Shown in pieces: positions 33,155 through 42,050 of a DNA stretch of 60,848 nt. The notes under the pieces were generated by a model. That model had not been told where the DNA came from. It saw nothing but the letters and a program-made list of their open reading frames with translations, and did not search any database. The stretch's first letter is position 1. Every line of letters begins with the position of its first letter. Origin of the DNA: Fibrobacterales bacterium Fibro_02 (GTDB taxonomy: Bacteria; Fibrobacterota; Fibrobacteria; Fibrobacterales; Fibrobacteraceae); the NCBI GenBank assembly GCA_001603905.1, contig LVAE01000048.1, positions 1 through 60,848 of the forward strand, in the 5' to 3' direction. A program made the position numbers and the translations under genes.

Positions 33155-33233
33155 CTGACCTTATTGAATTTGTAAATCTGATATTTAACTGACCTTATAA
33201 AAATAGTAAAAAACTGAATATTGTGCAGGTCAA
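33155..33233. promoter_or_regulatory. Probable PdxR operator repeats between pdxR and pdxS
   Basis: The direct repeat CTGACCTTAT occurs at 33155-33164 and 33189-33198 (34 bp apart), and an inverted half AGGTCA at 33227-33232. MocR-type PdxR proteins usually bind spaced direct repeats in this position. Confidence 0.65.
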
Positions 33234-33290
33234 GCGAATGTTTTAAATTACAACCTGAAATTAAACCATTCCACAACCAAGGAGATTTAC

Positions 33291-34169
33291 ATGTCTGACC
33301 AGAACCGTTACGAACTCAATAAGAATCTTGCCCAGATGCTCAAGGGCGGTGTCATTATGGATGTGACTACCCCCGAACAAGCCAAAATTGCCGAAGCCGC
33401 CGGGGCCGCCGCCGTGATGGCATTGGAACGCATCCCTGCCGATATCCGTGCCGCGGGCGGTGTGTCGCGCATGAGCGACCCCAAGATGATCAAAGGCATT
33501 CAGGATGCCGTCTCTATCCCGGTCATGGCCAAATGCCGTATTGGCCACTTTGCCGAAGCGCAGATTTTGCAGGCCATCGAGATCGACTACATCGATGAAA
33601 GCGAAGTGCTCTCCCCCGCCGATGACATTTTTCACATCAATAAGCGCGAATTCGACGTGCCGTTTGTCTGCGGCGCGAAGGACTTAGGCGAAGCGCTGCG
33701 CCGTATTGAAGAAGGAGCGTCGATGATCCGTACCAAGGGCGAGCCGGGTACGGGCGACATCGTCCAGGCCGTACGACACATGCGCCTAATGAACCAGGAA
33801 ATCGCCCGCATTTCGAGCATGCGCGAAGACGAACTCTTTAACCATGCCAAGGAACTCCAGGTATCGTACGACCTGGTGCGCTTCGTTCACGACCATAAGA
33901 AACTTCCTGTGGTGAACTTCGCTGCCGGTGGTGTTGCCACCCCCGCCGATGCCGCCCTCATGATGCAGCTCGGAGCCGAAGGCGTTTTCGTAGGCTCCGG
34001 AATCTTCAAGTCGGGCAACCCCGCCAAGCGTGCCGCCGCCATTGTACAGGCAGTAACCAATTACACCGATGCAAAGCTTATCGCCAAGCTCTCTGAAGAC
34101 TTAGGTGAAGCCATGGTCGGTATCAATGAACAGGAAATCGCGCTGCTGATGGCCGAAAGGGGAAAGTAA
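33291..34169 (+). CDS. pdxS: Pyridoxal 5'-phosphate synthase, synthase subunit
   Basis: 292-residue (beta/alpha)8 enzyme making PLP from ribose 5-phosphate, glyceraldehyde 3-phosphate and ammonia. Strongly conserved text: [61 protein letters not shown] and [22 protein letters not shown] precedes the ATG. Overlaps pdxT by one base. Provides the cofactor for the many PLP enzymes of this window. Confidence 0.97.
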   Translation: MSDQNRYELNKNLAQMLKGGVIMDVTTPEQAKIAEAAGAAAVMALERIPADIRAAGGVSRMSDPKMIKGIQDAVSIPVMAKCRIGHFAEAQILQAIEIDYIDESEVLSPADDIFHINKREFDVPFVCGAKDLGEALRRIEEGASMIRTKGEPGTGDIVQAVRHMRLMNQEIARISSMREDELFNHAKELQVSYDLVRFVHDHKKLPVVNFAAGGVATPADAALMMQLGAEGVFVGSGIFKSGNPAKRAAAIVQAVTNYTDAKLIAKLSEDLGEAMVGINEQEIALLMAERGK

Positions 34170-34756
34170 TGGAAATTAGCAAACCGCAAATTGGCGTACT
34201 CGCGGTGCAGGGGGCGTTCATTGAACATGAACGCATCCTCAAATCGCTGGGCGCCGAAGTATTTGAAATCAGGCAGTTACGCGACCTTGACCGACATTTG
34301 GACGGTCTTGTGCTCCCCGGTGGCGAAAGCACCGTGCAAGGAAAACTTCTGCACGATCTCGGGCTTTTTGAACCGCTCAAAAATCTCATCGAGAAAGGCC
34401 TTCCGACTTTTGGAACTTGCGCCGGCCTAATTCTGCTTGCCAATAAGTTGAGTAACGATTCCCACACCTATTTCGGAGCCCTTCCCGCTACTGTCGAGCG
34501 CAACGCATATGGCCGTCAGCTCGGAAGTTTTTATGCCGAAGAAAACTTTGAAGGAATCGGCAAAGTTCCGATGACATTTATCCGCGCACCACTCATACAA
34601 AGTGCCAGCGAGGGCGTCCAGGTTTTAGCAACTGTCAATGACCAAATTGTCGCTATACGCTATAAAAATCAACTGGCCATTTCGTTCCACCCGGAACTCA
34701 ATGAAGACTTGCGCGTACATCGATATTTTTTGGAAATGATTTCTCATTTTTACTAA
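34169..34756 (+). CDS. pdxT: Pyridoxal 5'-phosphate synthase, glutaminase subunit
   Basis: 195-residue class I glutaminase supplying ammonia to PdxS. Motifs: GVLAVQGAFIEHERIL, LPGGESTV, nucleophile Cys in FGTCAGLILLA, and the His/Glu pair in ISFHPEL. Overlaps pdxS (TAATGG). Confidence 0.95.
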   Translation: MEISKPQIGVLAVQGAFIEHERILKSLGAEVFEIRQLRDLDRHLDGLVLPGGESTVQGKLLHDLGLFEPLKNLIEKGLPTFGTCAGLILLANKLSNDSHTYFGALPATVERNAYGRQLGSFYAEENFEGIGKVPMTFIRAPLIQSASEGVQVLATVNDQIVAIRYKNQLAISFHPELNEDLRVHRYFLEMISHFY

Positions 34757-34769
34757 CTTTGGCCGCGCT

Positions 34770-36362
34770 ATGTTGATATACGCCGACAAAGTTTTTGAAA
34801 ATTCTGTTGAAACCATTGAAGCATTCCTCCCGAATCAGGTCAAACCCGCTTTAGATAAAGTAGAGTTTCTGAAAAACAAGGGGCTCTACCTTGTGGGTTA
34901 TATGCGGTATGATCTTAAAAATATCGCCGACAACCTGCCATTGGTTTATTTCGAGGCTTTTGATAGTTATAAACCTTTTGAGCACAAGGTGCCTGATTGC
35001 AAAATCGGCACCATTGTAACTCCGCTTATCAGCAGAGAAGAATACTTTGAGAAGATTGCCTATATCAAGGAACAGATTAGGAAGGGTATCACATACGAAG
35101 TGAATTACACTTATCCGTCGTCGCTAAAGACCAATGCGAGCGAAATTGATTTGTACAATTACCTTCTGCAAAATCAGCGGACGCCCTACAATGCCTTTTT
35201 GCAGAATAAATACGAAACAATCCTCTCCTTTTCTCCTGAACTGTTCTTCACTTTGAGCGGTAACAAAATCCGGACAAAACCAATGAAGGGGACGGTCAAA
35301 AGAGGGAATGATTCCGAAGAAGATGCCAAGTTGAAGGAATTTCTCTTTAATGACCTTAAAAACCGCACCGAAAACATCATGATTGTCGATTTGCTGCGGA
35401 ATGACTTGGGACGGATTTCTAAACCAGGAACGGTCCGCGCAGACAAAATGTTCGAAATTGAAGCGCACAAAACATTGTTCCAGATGACATCCGAAATCTC
35501 TTCGGAACTTAGAAACGACGCGACTCTTTACGACATTTTTGAAGCGATTTACCCCTGCGGATCCATTACCGGCGCACCGAAAATTTCGACCATGCAAATC
35601 ATCGACGAAACCGAGCCGAAATCCCGTGGCGTCTATTGTGGGGCAATCGGGTATTTGCATCAAAATGAAGTCGTATTTTCCGTCCCGATTAGAATCTTGC
35701 AAAAACTAAACAGCGAACCGATTTATCGTTACGATGCGGGCAGTGCCATCACTTGGAATTCTACTGCCGAAAACGAATGGGAAGAAACTATGACCAAGGC
35801 CGAATTCTTAAGAACTGATTTTTCGCTTATCGAAACGGGAATTACCGATTTTGAGATGCACGTTGAACGTCTCAAAAAATCAGCGCAGGAATTAGGCTTC
35901 GTGTGGAATTGTGATATTGAAAAAATCGGATTCAATAAAGAAATTGTCAACCGAATTGAACTTTTCAAAGATGGACATTTCGAAGTCACGACAAGGCCCA
36001 TTCCGGCTCCAAAGCAAAATCCGAAAGTCAGAATTGGCTATCACGTAAATTCAGAGAATCCTTTTTTGTACCATAAAACCAGCATCCGCCTGCCTGCACC
36101 CAAGGATGTTTTCGATGAAATTGGGATTAACGAAAAAGGCGAAATTACCGAAGGAACCTTCACTAACATAGGCATCAAACAGAACGGGATCATTTACACT
36201 CCGCCAATCAAGTGCGGACTTTTAAACGGAATTACCCGACAAAAACTGCTCCGTGAAGGCAAAATCCAAGAAAAAATCTTGTATCCACGCGACCTTGAAA
36301 CTGCCGAGAAAATCTACTGTTTCAATTCAGTGCGCGGCGTTGTCGAAGTGGAATTGGCTTAA
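34770..36362 (+). CDS. pabBC: Aminodeoxychorismate synthase I / aminodeoxychorismate lyase fusion
   Basis: 530-residue bifunctional enzyme of 4-aminobenzoate (folate) synthesis. Residues ~1-340 form the chorismate-binding PabB domain (FSPELFFTLSGNKIRTKPMKGT-type region, LRNDLGRI, GSITGAPKISTMQII). Residues ~350-530 form the PabC fold-IV PLP lyase (EITEGTFTNIGI, LLNGITRQKLL). Both halves look complete. It follows pdxT by 13 bp and may be co-transcribed. Confidence 0.9.
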   Translation: MLIYADKVFENSVETIEAFLPNQVKPALDKVEFLKNKGLYLVGYMRYDLKNIADNLPLVYFEAFDSYKPFEHKVPDCKIGTIVTPLISREEYFEKIAYIKEQIRKGITYEVNYTYPSSLKTNASEIDLYNYLLQNQRTPYNAFLQNKYETILSFSPELFFTLSGNKIRTKPMKGTVKRGNDSEEDAKLKEFLFNDLKNRTENIMIVDLLRNDLGRISKPGTVRADKMFEIEAHKTLFQMTSEISSELRNDATLYDIFEAIYPCGSITGAPKISTMQIIDETEPKSRGVYCGAIGYLHQNEVVFSVPIRILQKLNSEPIYRYDAGSAITWNSTAENEWEETMTKAEFLRTDFSLIETGITDFEMHVERLKKSAQELGFVWNCDIEKIGFNKEIVNRIELFKDGHFEVTTRPIPAPKQNPKVRIGYHVNSENPFLYHKTSIRLPAPKDVFDEIGINEKGEITEGTFTNIGIKQNGIIYTPPIKCGLLNGITRQKLLREGKIQEKILYPRDLETAEKIYCFNSVRGVVEVELA

Positions 36363-36368
36363 CGCTAT

Positions 36369-36965
36369 TTACCACACAATTCCAATCGCGCAGTAAAGTA
36401 GCGAGAGTCCCATAAGCGTATAGAAAATTCGGTGGTGTTTTCGGAATATACCTTGAAGCAAAACACCCGCGAAAAGCCATGCCAAATTGCATACAGGCCC
36501 TGTAAATGGCAAAACTAGGCCAAATATAAGGATGTGCGGAAAATCCTGGTGGTAAGGAAGCATGTAGGTCGTAATCGCCGTCAAGCAAAACACCATTATC
36601 TTCACGTTTGTAAGTTGCACGAAAAAGCCTGTGCGGAAATTGCCGGTGGTGCGGCTGTCGTGAATTTCATCGTATGGTTTAATCGCTTGAAGCGAAAGGC
36701 TTATGGCCAAGTATGCAATATAAGCAGCGCCAATGAACGAGAATACTTCGATAAAACTTTCAAACGCACTGCTAATAAAATAAACGATAAAAACGGACGC
36801 AAGCGCAACAATCGTGTATCCGGTAAAAAGCCCGTACCATTGCTTTATCGCCACACTTTTTCCACTTTTCATTGCCACGGACAGCGAGCAAAGATTCGCG
36901 GGTCCCGGGGTAATTCCCGAAACAAAGGCGTAAAGCAAAAATGAAAGTGCAACTTCTAGTGACAC
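36369..36965 (-). CDS. LysE/RhtB-family amino-acid exporter
   Basis: 198-residue membrane protein with five to six helices and the family opening GITPGPANLCSLSVAMKSG. LysE/RhtB proteins export amino acids such as homoserine, threonine, cysteine or lysine; the substrate here is unknown. The likely start is GTG at 36965 with a weak ribosome site. Convergent with pabBC and 19 bp downstream of bioB. Confidence 0.8.
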   Translation of the reverse strand: MSLEVALSFLLYAFVSGITPGPANLCSLSVAMKSGKSVAIKQWYGLFTGYTIVALASVFIVYFISSAFESFIEVFSFIGAAYIAYLAISLSLQAIKPYDEIHDSRTTGNFRTGFFVQLTNVKIMVFCLTAITTYMLPYHQDFPHILIFGLVLPFTGPVCNLAWLFAGVLLQGIFRKHHRIFYTLMGLSLLYCAIGIVW

Positions 36966-36984
36966 GATGTGCCCCGCACGACGA

Positions 36985-37926
36985 TTATTTATCTGTGCTT
37001 TCTACAAACCAGGTGAAGCCGGCATTTTCGATCGTCTTAAACGTTTCGTTGAGTCCTTGGCCGCCCTCGGTAAGGTAACCTGAAGCGAAGATGGAATCGA
37101 CGACCTTGAAAAGTTCTTTTTCGTGGCCTTTGAAATACACTTCGCGGCCGGCGGCGCAGCGGATGTCCGATTTCGGGAGCATGAGGCGCGCAAGGCAAAG
37201 CACCTTGATACAGTATTCGGGCGTCAGCGCCGAAATATCTCGCGTCGCAAGGCGCGTGCCTTCTACCGGGAGCAAGAAGTTGATGGGCACCGAGTCCGGA
37301 TTAATCTCCAGCAATTCAAAAAGCATGTCCACCACGTCTTCGGGCGTTTCACCCATGCCGATGATGCCACCGGAACAAATTTCGAAGCCGAGGCCCTTCA
37401 GCATTTTCAAGTTGTCAATTCGCTCCTGGTAAGTGTGCGTGGTGCAAATGCTCGGGTAAAAACGACGGCTGCTGTTCAGGTTGTGATTGATGCGGTTTAG
37501 CCCCGCTTCCTTAAGAATCAACGCCTGTTTTTCGGTCAGGAACCCGATGGAACAACAGATTTGCGTGTCGTTCTTTTTCATCTTGCGGATGCGTTCGGCG
37601 AGTTTTTCGATATCGTCGTCCGCAAAACGGATGCCGCTGAGTCCAATGCAGTGCCTCGCCAAAAGCATTTCGTCAACGAGGTCGTTGTCACCGTAAAGTT
37701 TCTTGTCTTCTACATAGCGGTACTTTTCGATCGGTGCTTCGGAATCGCGGGACTGGGCGCAATAGGCGCAGTTCTGCGTGCAGTTTCCGCTGCGGACATT
37801 GGTGAGCAACTGGATGCTTACGCGGTTGCCTTTGTACTTGGTACGCAGCTGATATGCCTGTTCAATCAAGTTAGGCAAGGAATCCGCATTCGCGTTCAAA
37901 ATATCGAGAGCCGTTTGTCGATTCAT
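36985..37926 (-). CDS. bioB: Biotin synthase
   Basis: 313-residue radical-SAM enzyme inserting sulfur into dethiobiotin. The 4Fe-4S motif is CTQNCAYCAQS; the 2Fe-2S ligands lie in CCSIGFL and the region of LNSSRRFYPSICTTHTY. Length and the ICSGGIIGMGET motif fit BioB. Consumes sulfur from an iron-sulfur cluster. Confidence 0.95.
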   Translation of the reverse strand: MNRQTALDILNANADSLPNLIEQAYQLRTKYKGNRVSIQLLTNVRSGNCTQNCAYCAQSRDSEAPIEKYRYVEDKKLYGDNDLVDEMLLARHCIGLSGIRFADDDIEKLAERIRKMKKNDTQICCSIGFLTEKQALILKEAGLNRINHNLNSSRRFYPSICTTHTYQERIDNLKMLKGLGFEICSGGIIGMGETPEDVVDMLFELLEINPDSVPINFLLPVEGTRLATRDISALTPEYCIKVLCLARLMLPKSDIRCAAGREVYFKGHEKELFKVVDSIFASGYLTEGGQGLNETFKTIENAGFTWFVESTDK

Positions 37927-37987
37927 TGTAAAAAAATCCTATAGAAAAATAATATAACCCCAAATGTGGTTTCAAAAGTCAGTTTTT

Positions 37988-38012
37988 ACTACTTTCCTAC
38001 ATAAAATATAGG
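37988..38012 (+). promoter_or_regulatory. Promoter with CCTA-N9-TAGG palindrome (His-rich membrane protein)
   Basis: TTTACT near 37986-37991 and TATAGG at 38007-38012 form -35 and -10 with a spacer of about 16 nt. The palindrome TTTCCTA-N9-TAGGAAA (37993-38015) lies across them and matches the sites before the encapsulin operon and the Cys leader peptide. Confidence 0.55.
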
Positions 38013-38033
38013 AAATAATTTCTGGAGAATCTT

Positions 38034-38615
38034 ATGTCTTCTACCCATTATATGGATTTACTGATGCAAAATTCGCCGTGGAACTTGATTTTGTTCATGG
38101 CGATTCCTGTCGTCTTGGCAGAAACCATCGCGATTACGGAACTGTTGATTCCGCTACTCTCACAAAGAGCCGGGTTGACAAAAAAAGTGAACCGCGTGTG
38201 CGGCGTACTTGCGGGTGTTGCATTTATCGGCATCATCCTTTACCTCGTCCCTACAGTGGTCCTGCCGCTCGCGTCCAACGGAGAATTCAGGACATGGGTC
38301 GATGTAGTCGCCATCTTCTCGTACCTGCTGGCGGGTATCCCGATGATTCTGCTTGCGCTACTCAACTTAAAGCTGTTCTTTAAGCATGCGGAGCCGAAGA
38401 AAAGAAACGTCATTCGCATTTCCTTGCTGGCAGCATTCCTGGTTCTTTCACACATCGCCATGATTTTTGGCATGGTGGATCCGTCCATTGCAGGCTACCA
38501 GCCGGAAAAGCAATCCGTCGAGATGAATCATTCTCACCATCATTCACACGGCGATATTCAGCAGGATTTTTTGCAGCAAGGCCATTCCGTGCATGACCAT
38601 TCGCATCATCACTGA
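38034..38615 (+). CDS. Membrane protein with His-rich C-terminus (DUF6803-like)
   Basis: 193 residues with four hydrophobic segments (ILFMAIPVVLAETIAITELL, CGVLAGVAFIGIILYLVP, VVAIFSYLLAGIPMILLAL, ISLLAAFLVLSHIAMIFGM). The tail holds clusters of histidines (NHSHHHSHGD and HDHSHHH) suited to binding a transition metal. I do not recognise a characterised function; I associate it tentatively with DUF6803. A metal carrier or sensor is likely. GGAGAA precedes the ATG. Its promoter carries the palindrome shared with the encapsulin operon. Confidence 0.65.
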   Translation: MSSTHYMDLLMQNSPWNLILFMAIPVVLAETIAITELLIPLLSQRAGLTKKVNRVCGVLAGVAFIGIILYLVPTVVLPLASNGEFRTWVDVVAIFSYLLAGIPMILLALLNLKLFFKHAEPKKRNVIRISLLAAFLVLSHIAMIFGMVDPSIAGYQPEKQSVEMNHSHHHSHGDIQQDFLQQGHSVHDHSHHH

Positions 38616-38628
38616 TGCGTAAAAAAAA

Positions 38629-39792
38629 TCACGCTTGTAGTAACGCTGCAATTCCCTGTTTAAGCCGATTCAGCCCTTCTTGGCATACACTCTTAGGGCA
38701 GGCGACATTCATTCGCAAGAAATGTTCACCGCCGGCACCGTAAACATCGCCGCCTATAAGAAACAGTCCCGTTTTACGCCTTAAATAGGCGGCAACATTT
38801 CGCCCAGTTTCAGGCAACGCCGAAATGTCAAGCCACACAAGGTAAGTGGCGTCGCCCTTGACAGCCTTGATTTCCGGAAGTTCCTTCGCCAAAAAGTCTT
38901 CGACCAGTTTCCGGTTTTTCCAGAGGTATTCGCGCAGGCTTTCAAGCCATGGCTCGCCCTGTTCAAACGCAGCAATCGCGGCCACCGTCGCAAAGGAATT
39001 GGGCGCGGCGATCTTGTCCGTGTACAACGCATGCCGTACCTTGCGCCTCAAAATGGGGCTTGCTACATATACCGCCGAAGTATGGAGACCCGCCAAGTTG
39101 AAAGTCTTCGTGGGCGCTATGCAAGTAACGCTTACTTCGCGGCAAGTTTCGGAAGCCGCCGCAAACGGCACGTAACTTTTCCCAGGCTCCGTAATGTCGC
39201 AGTGGATTTCATCGGAAATGACGGTGACATTGTACTTCTTGGCAAGTTCGCCGATTTTTGCCAAATCTTCCGCACTCCAGATTTTTCCAATCGGGTTGTG
39301 GGGATTGCAGAGAATCATCACTGTTGTCTGCGGATTCGATAGCTTTTGTTCCAGATCCGTAAAATCGATGGCGTAAGTTCCGTTCTTATACAAAAGTTTA
39401 TTTTCGACAACGTTACAATCGCTATTTTCGATGCAGTTGTAGAAGTTATTGTAGACTGGAGATTGGATGACGATGTTTTCGCCCGGAGCGGCAAGCTGCT
39501 CGATTACGGAGAAAATCGAAGGCATCACACCTGCAGAGAAAATCAGATTTTCTTTCTCCATTTTCAAGTGATGCCGCCTACCCCACCAATTGATGTAAGC
39601 ATTGTACCAGGCGTCGGGAACATCCGCATACCCGAAAACGCCATGATCCAAGCGGCTTTTGAGCGCATCCAAAATTTCGGGGGCAGTCCGGAAATCCATA
39701 TCCGCCACCCACATGGGCAGCTCGTTTTCGGCGACTTTCCATTTTATAGAATCGCCATTTCGTCGATCGACTACGGTGTCGAAATCGTACAT
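38629..39792 (-). CDS. MalY/PatB-type C-S lyase (cystathionine beta-lyase)
   Basis: 387-residue fold-I PLP enzyme cleaving cystathionine (or other cysteine conjugates) to homocysteine, pyruvate and ammonia. Motifs: YDFDTVVDRRNGDSIKW at the N-terminus, LCNPHNPIGKIWS, VISDEIHCDI and the PLP lysine in APTKTFNLAGLHTS. Follows the rhodanese-TusA-DsrE gene in the same direction with a 14-bp gap, so the pair may release and relay sulfur together. Confidence 0.9.
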   Translation of the reverse strand: MYDFDTVVDRRNGDSIKWKVAENELPMWVADMDFRTAPEILDALKSRLDHGVFGYADVPDAWYNAYINWWGRRHHLKMEKENLIFSAGVMPSIFSVIEQLAAPGENIVIQSPVYNNFYNCIENSDCNVVENKLLYKNGTYAIDFTDLEQKLSNPQTTVMILCNPHNPIGKIWSAEDLAKIGELAKKYNVTVISDEIHCDITEPGKSYVPFAAASETCREVSVTCIAPTKTFNLAGLHTSAVYVASPILRRKVRHALYTDKIAAPNSFATVAAIAAFEQGEPWLESLREYLWKNRKLVEDFLAKELPEIKAVKGDATYLVWLDISALPETGRNVAAYLRRKTGLFLIGGDVYGAGGEHFLRMNVACPKSVCQEGLNRLKQGIAALLQA

Positions 39793-39806
39793 ATCGCAGG
39801 CTTCGC

Positions 39807-40814
39807 TTAAATAAAATACGTCAAGTCGGATTTTTCGGCGGAACCGAGCATCGTCGCGACACCGCCAAGTTCCACGCCGTCAATCAGCTCTTCGGCTGTG
39901 ATGCCCATGAGTTCCATTGACATCTGACAGGCAACGAATTTTACGCCTTTTTGCCGAGCATTTTCAATCAGTTCTTCTAGCGAAGAAACTCCGTTTTTCT
40001 TCATAACCGCACGAATCATTTTCGCCCCGATTCCGCCGAAGTTCATGCGCGATAGCCCGAGTTTCTTGGATCCGCGGGGCATCATGAATCCAAACATTTT
40101 TCCGATGAGCGATTTCTTGACGCGCACCGTTTCGGGCCTGCGCAAAATGCTTACGCCCCAGAAGGTGAAGAACATGGTAACCGAGCGGCCCATGGCGGCA
40201 GCACCATTCGCCATGATGAACGAGGCAATCGCCTTGTCCAAATCGCCGCTGAACACGACAAAGGTCTTGCCGTGCTCAAATTCCCGATTTTCAAGAGATT
40301 TGGGTGCGTCGCGCTTTACGATGGTCGCATAGATTACGCCGTCTTTTTCGAAAAGCGATTTCAATTCATTGCCGGTACGCTGGCACCAGACATTCACATC
40401 CGAGAAGAAAGCCTTCTCGGTCGCTTCCACCTGGACTTCTTCGCCAACGGCCACGCTTTTGACCGCTTCGTCCACCTTCACGATTGGACCCGGGCATTTT
40501 ACCCCCTTGGCATCTACGAAGCAAATTTTCGGGACAGCGTCAAGCCCGCCTTCTACATTGTACACGTCGTAATCGCGATCGGCGAGAATTTCGGCAACCT
40601 CTTCGGAACGATCTCCTGTAGAACAGAATACGTAAACAGGCTTGTCTTTCGGGATGCTATCAATCTTCTTGGACAACTCAGAAAATGGAATTAGAATAGC
40701 CCCACTTACGGGACGTACAATGGACTCGCTCGGTTCGCGAAGATCCAACAAGGTTGAGTTTTTGGAATCAATCTTGTGAAAATCTTTTGCAGGGATTTGT
40801 TTGACTTCGGACAT
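39807..40814 (-). CDS. Three-domain sulfurtransferase: rhodanese - TusA - DsrE-like
   Basis: 335 residues. Residues ~1-95 are a rhodanese (LLDLREPSES, active loop FCSTGDRSEE). Residues ~100-175 are a TusA domain (FVDAKGVKCPGPIVKV, intact CPGP). Residues ~180-335 are a DsrE/DsrF-like peroxiredoxin domain (FVVFSGDLDKAIASFIMANGAAAMG, Cys in FVACQMSMELMGI). The order gives a relay of three persulfide cysteines in one chain. Similar fusions occur in the CoA-disulfide reductase/DsrE2 group. No sulfur box is seen in front of it. Confidence 0.88.
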   Translation of the reverse strand: MSEVKQIPAKDFHKIDSKNSTLLDLREPSESIVRPVSGAILIPFSELSKKIDSIPKDKPVYVFCSTGDRSEEVAEILADRDYDVYNVEGGLDAVPKICFVDAKGVKCPGPIVKVDEAVKSVAVGEEVQVEATEKAFFSDVNVWCQRTGNELKSLFEKDGVIYATIVKRDAPKSLENREFEHGKTFVVFSGDLDKAIASFIMANGAAAMGRSVTMFFTFWGVSILRRPETVRVKKSLIGKMFGFMMPRGSKKLGLSRMNFGGIGAKMIRAVMKKNGVSSLEELIENARQKGVKFVACQMSMELMGITAEELIDGVELGGVATMLGSAEKSDLTYFI

Positions 40815-40888
40815 CTTTGTCGTGTAGAAAAAAAAATTAATGACGGCAACTCACAGATTTAACGATATGATACATCAAAAATAAAAAT

Positions 40889-40912
40889 TGCACCTAAACG
40901 GTGCAATATTTC
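40889..40912 (-). terminator. Terminator of the RelA-domain gene
   Basis: TTGCACC (40889-40895) pairs with GGTGCAA (40900-40906). On the minus strand the hairpin is followed by TTTTTATTTTT. Confidence 0.8.
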
Positions 40913-40947
40913 GGGATATACATTTTTTTTATAGCTTTTCAATCAAA

Positions 40948-41934
40948 TCAGTCAATCAAGTCGTTCTGGAAACGGGACAGGTGCTCGAACGGCAAGATCT
41001 GACGACCGCGGAAAAGGCCGCAACCGTCGTTTATTAGCTGGTTGTTGATTGCCTTGAACATGTTCACGTCCACATTCGCGAGCTCGATTTCCTGCAATTT
41101 TGTCAGGCGCTCGTAAGCCTCGTCAAAATACACGCACTCGCCGCTCGGAATTTCGTCGTGCTTGCTGCGGCGCACCTCTTGCGTTTTCTCGTAGCCAAAA
41201 TGATTCGCTTCGCCAATCTCGGCAAAATCGTCCATGTCCTTGGTTCTGAGCTGCAGCTCCGTATAGCAACGCGCCAAGTTGTCGTAAAAAGTTATATGCA
41301 ACGACTGGTAGCCCGAATTTCTCGGAGTCGCCACAGAATCATGGTAATATGGCCGAACGGGATCTGCAAGCAGGTCGGAATGCCCGCCATCCAGATGTTT
41401 CGAAATCTCTGGAGTGAACCCCCGCTCTTCAAGGAACTCCGGCACAACGTTCGCGATTTCGTACAGGTATTTACGCTCGACTTCGCTGCGATCTTCGCCT
41501 TTTTTAATGTGGCAAACCGGCATCGAAATAACGATACGGTAGGCAATCAGGTCGCGAAAATTCAGCACGCTTTTCAGTTCCGCTTCAGACGGGAACTTGC
41601 CATTCTTTTGATAATAGTTGCTAATGTATTCAAGGATGTAGCCGTTGAATTTTTCTTCGGCACGAATGAGCGACTTGATGCGCCCCTTAAAGGTAAAGGC
41701 CAGAAAGGGATACTCCCTCGTCATGTACTTGTAGAATTCCTTGATTCGCTGGGATTGCGAAGTCAAGAAGTCGTTGTGCTCCAGCAGTTCAATAATCTGC
41801 GTCAAGAAATTCGCGTGCGCAAGGTCAATGCTGTTGCGCGTCACCTTCGCCCCGTTTCTGAGGTCGCTTGAATACTGGTGCAAAATTTTCAGCACCGTGT
41901 TTCCAGAAAACAAGTAATCGTTCAAAGAAATCAT
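40948..41934 (-). CDS. RelA/SpoT-domain (alarmone synthetase-like) protein
   Basis: 328-residue protein with a central nucleotidyltransferase domain like that of RelA/SpoT: FRDLIAYRIVIS (residues ~125-136), the substrate loop TPRNSGYQSLHITFYD, ELQLRTKDMDDFAEIGEANHFGYE. No HD hydrolase, TGS or ACT domain is present, so it is a stand-alone synthetase type with an N-terminal helical region of ~100 residues. It may make (p)ppGpp or a related nucleotide; catalytic activity cannot be confirmed by eye. The ATG at 41934 follows AGGA; upstream sequence of the open frame is the terminator at 41968. Confidence 0.75.
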   Translation of the reverse strand: MISLNDYLFSGNTVLKILHQYSSDLRNGAKVTRNSIDLAHANFLTQIIELLEHNDFLTSQSQRIKEFYKYMTREYPFLAFTFKGRIKSLIRAEEKFNGYILEYISNYYQKNGKFPSEAELKSVLNFRDLIAYRIVISMPVCHIKKGEDRSEVERKYLYEIANVVPEFLEERGFTPEISKHLDGGHSDLLADPVRPYYHDSVATPRNSGYQSLHITFYDNLARCYTELQLRTKDMDDFAEIGEANHFGYEKTQEVRRSKHDEIPSGECVYFDEAYERLTKLQEIELANVDVNMFKAINNQLINDGCGLFRGRQILPFEHLSRFQNDLID

Positions 41935-41967
41935 ATTAAATCCTGCGCCCCATAGAATGCAAAAAAT

Positions 41968-42005
41968 ATGCCAAAGCGCTTTCGCTGGGCACTTTGGCAT
42001 TTTTC
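41968..42005. terminator. Bidirectional terminator after the HD-domain gene
   Basis: ATGCCAAAG (41968-41976) pairs with CTTTGGCAT (41992-42000); an inner AGCG/CGCT stem supports it. T-runs flank it on both strands. Confidence 0.85.
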
Positions 42006-42050
42006 GTTACAGTTTTTGGAAAACTTTACGGTTTTTGGATAGCGTCGTAA

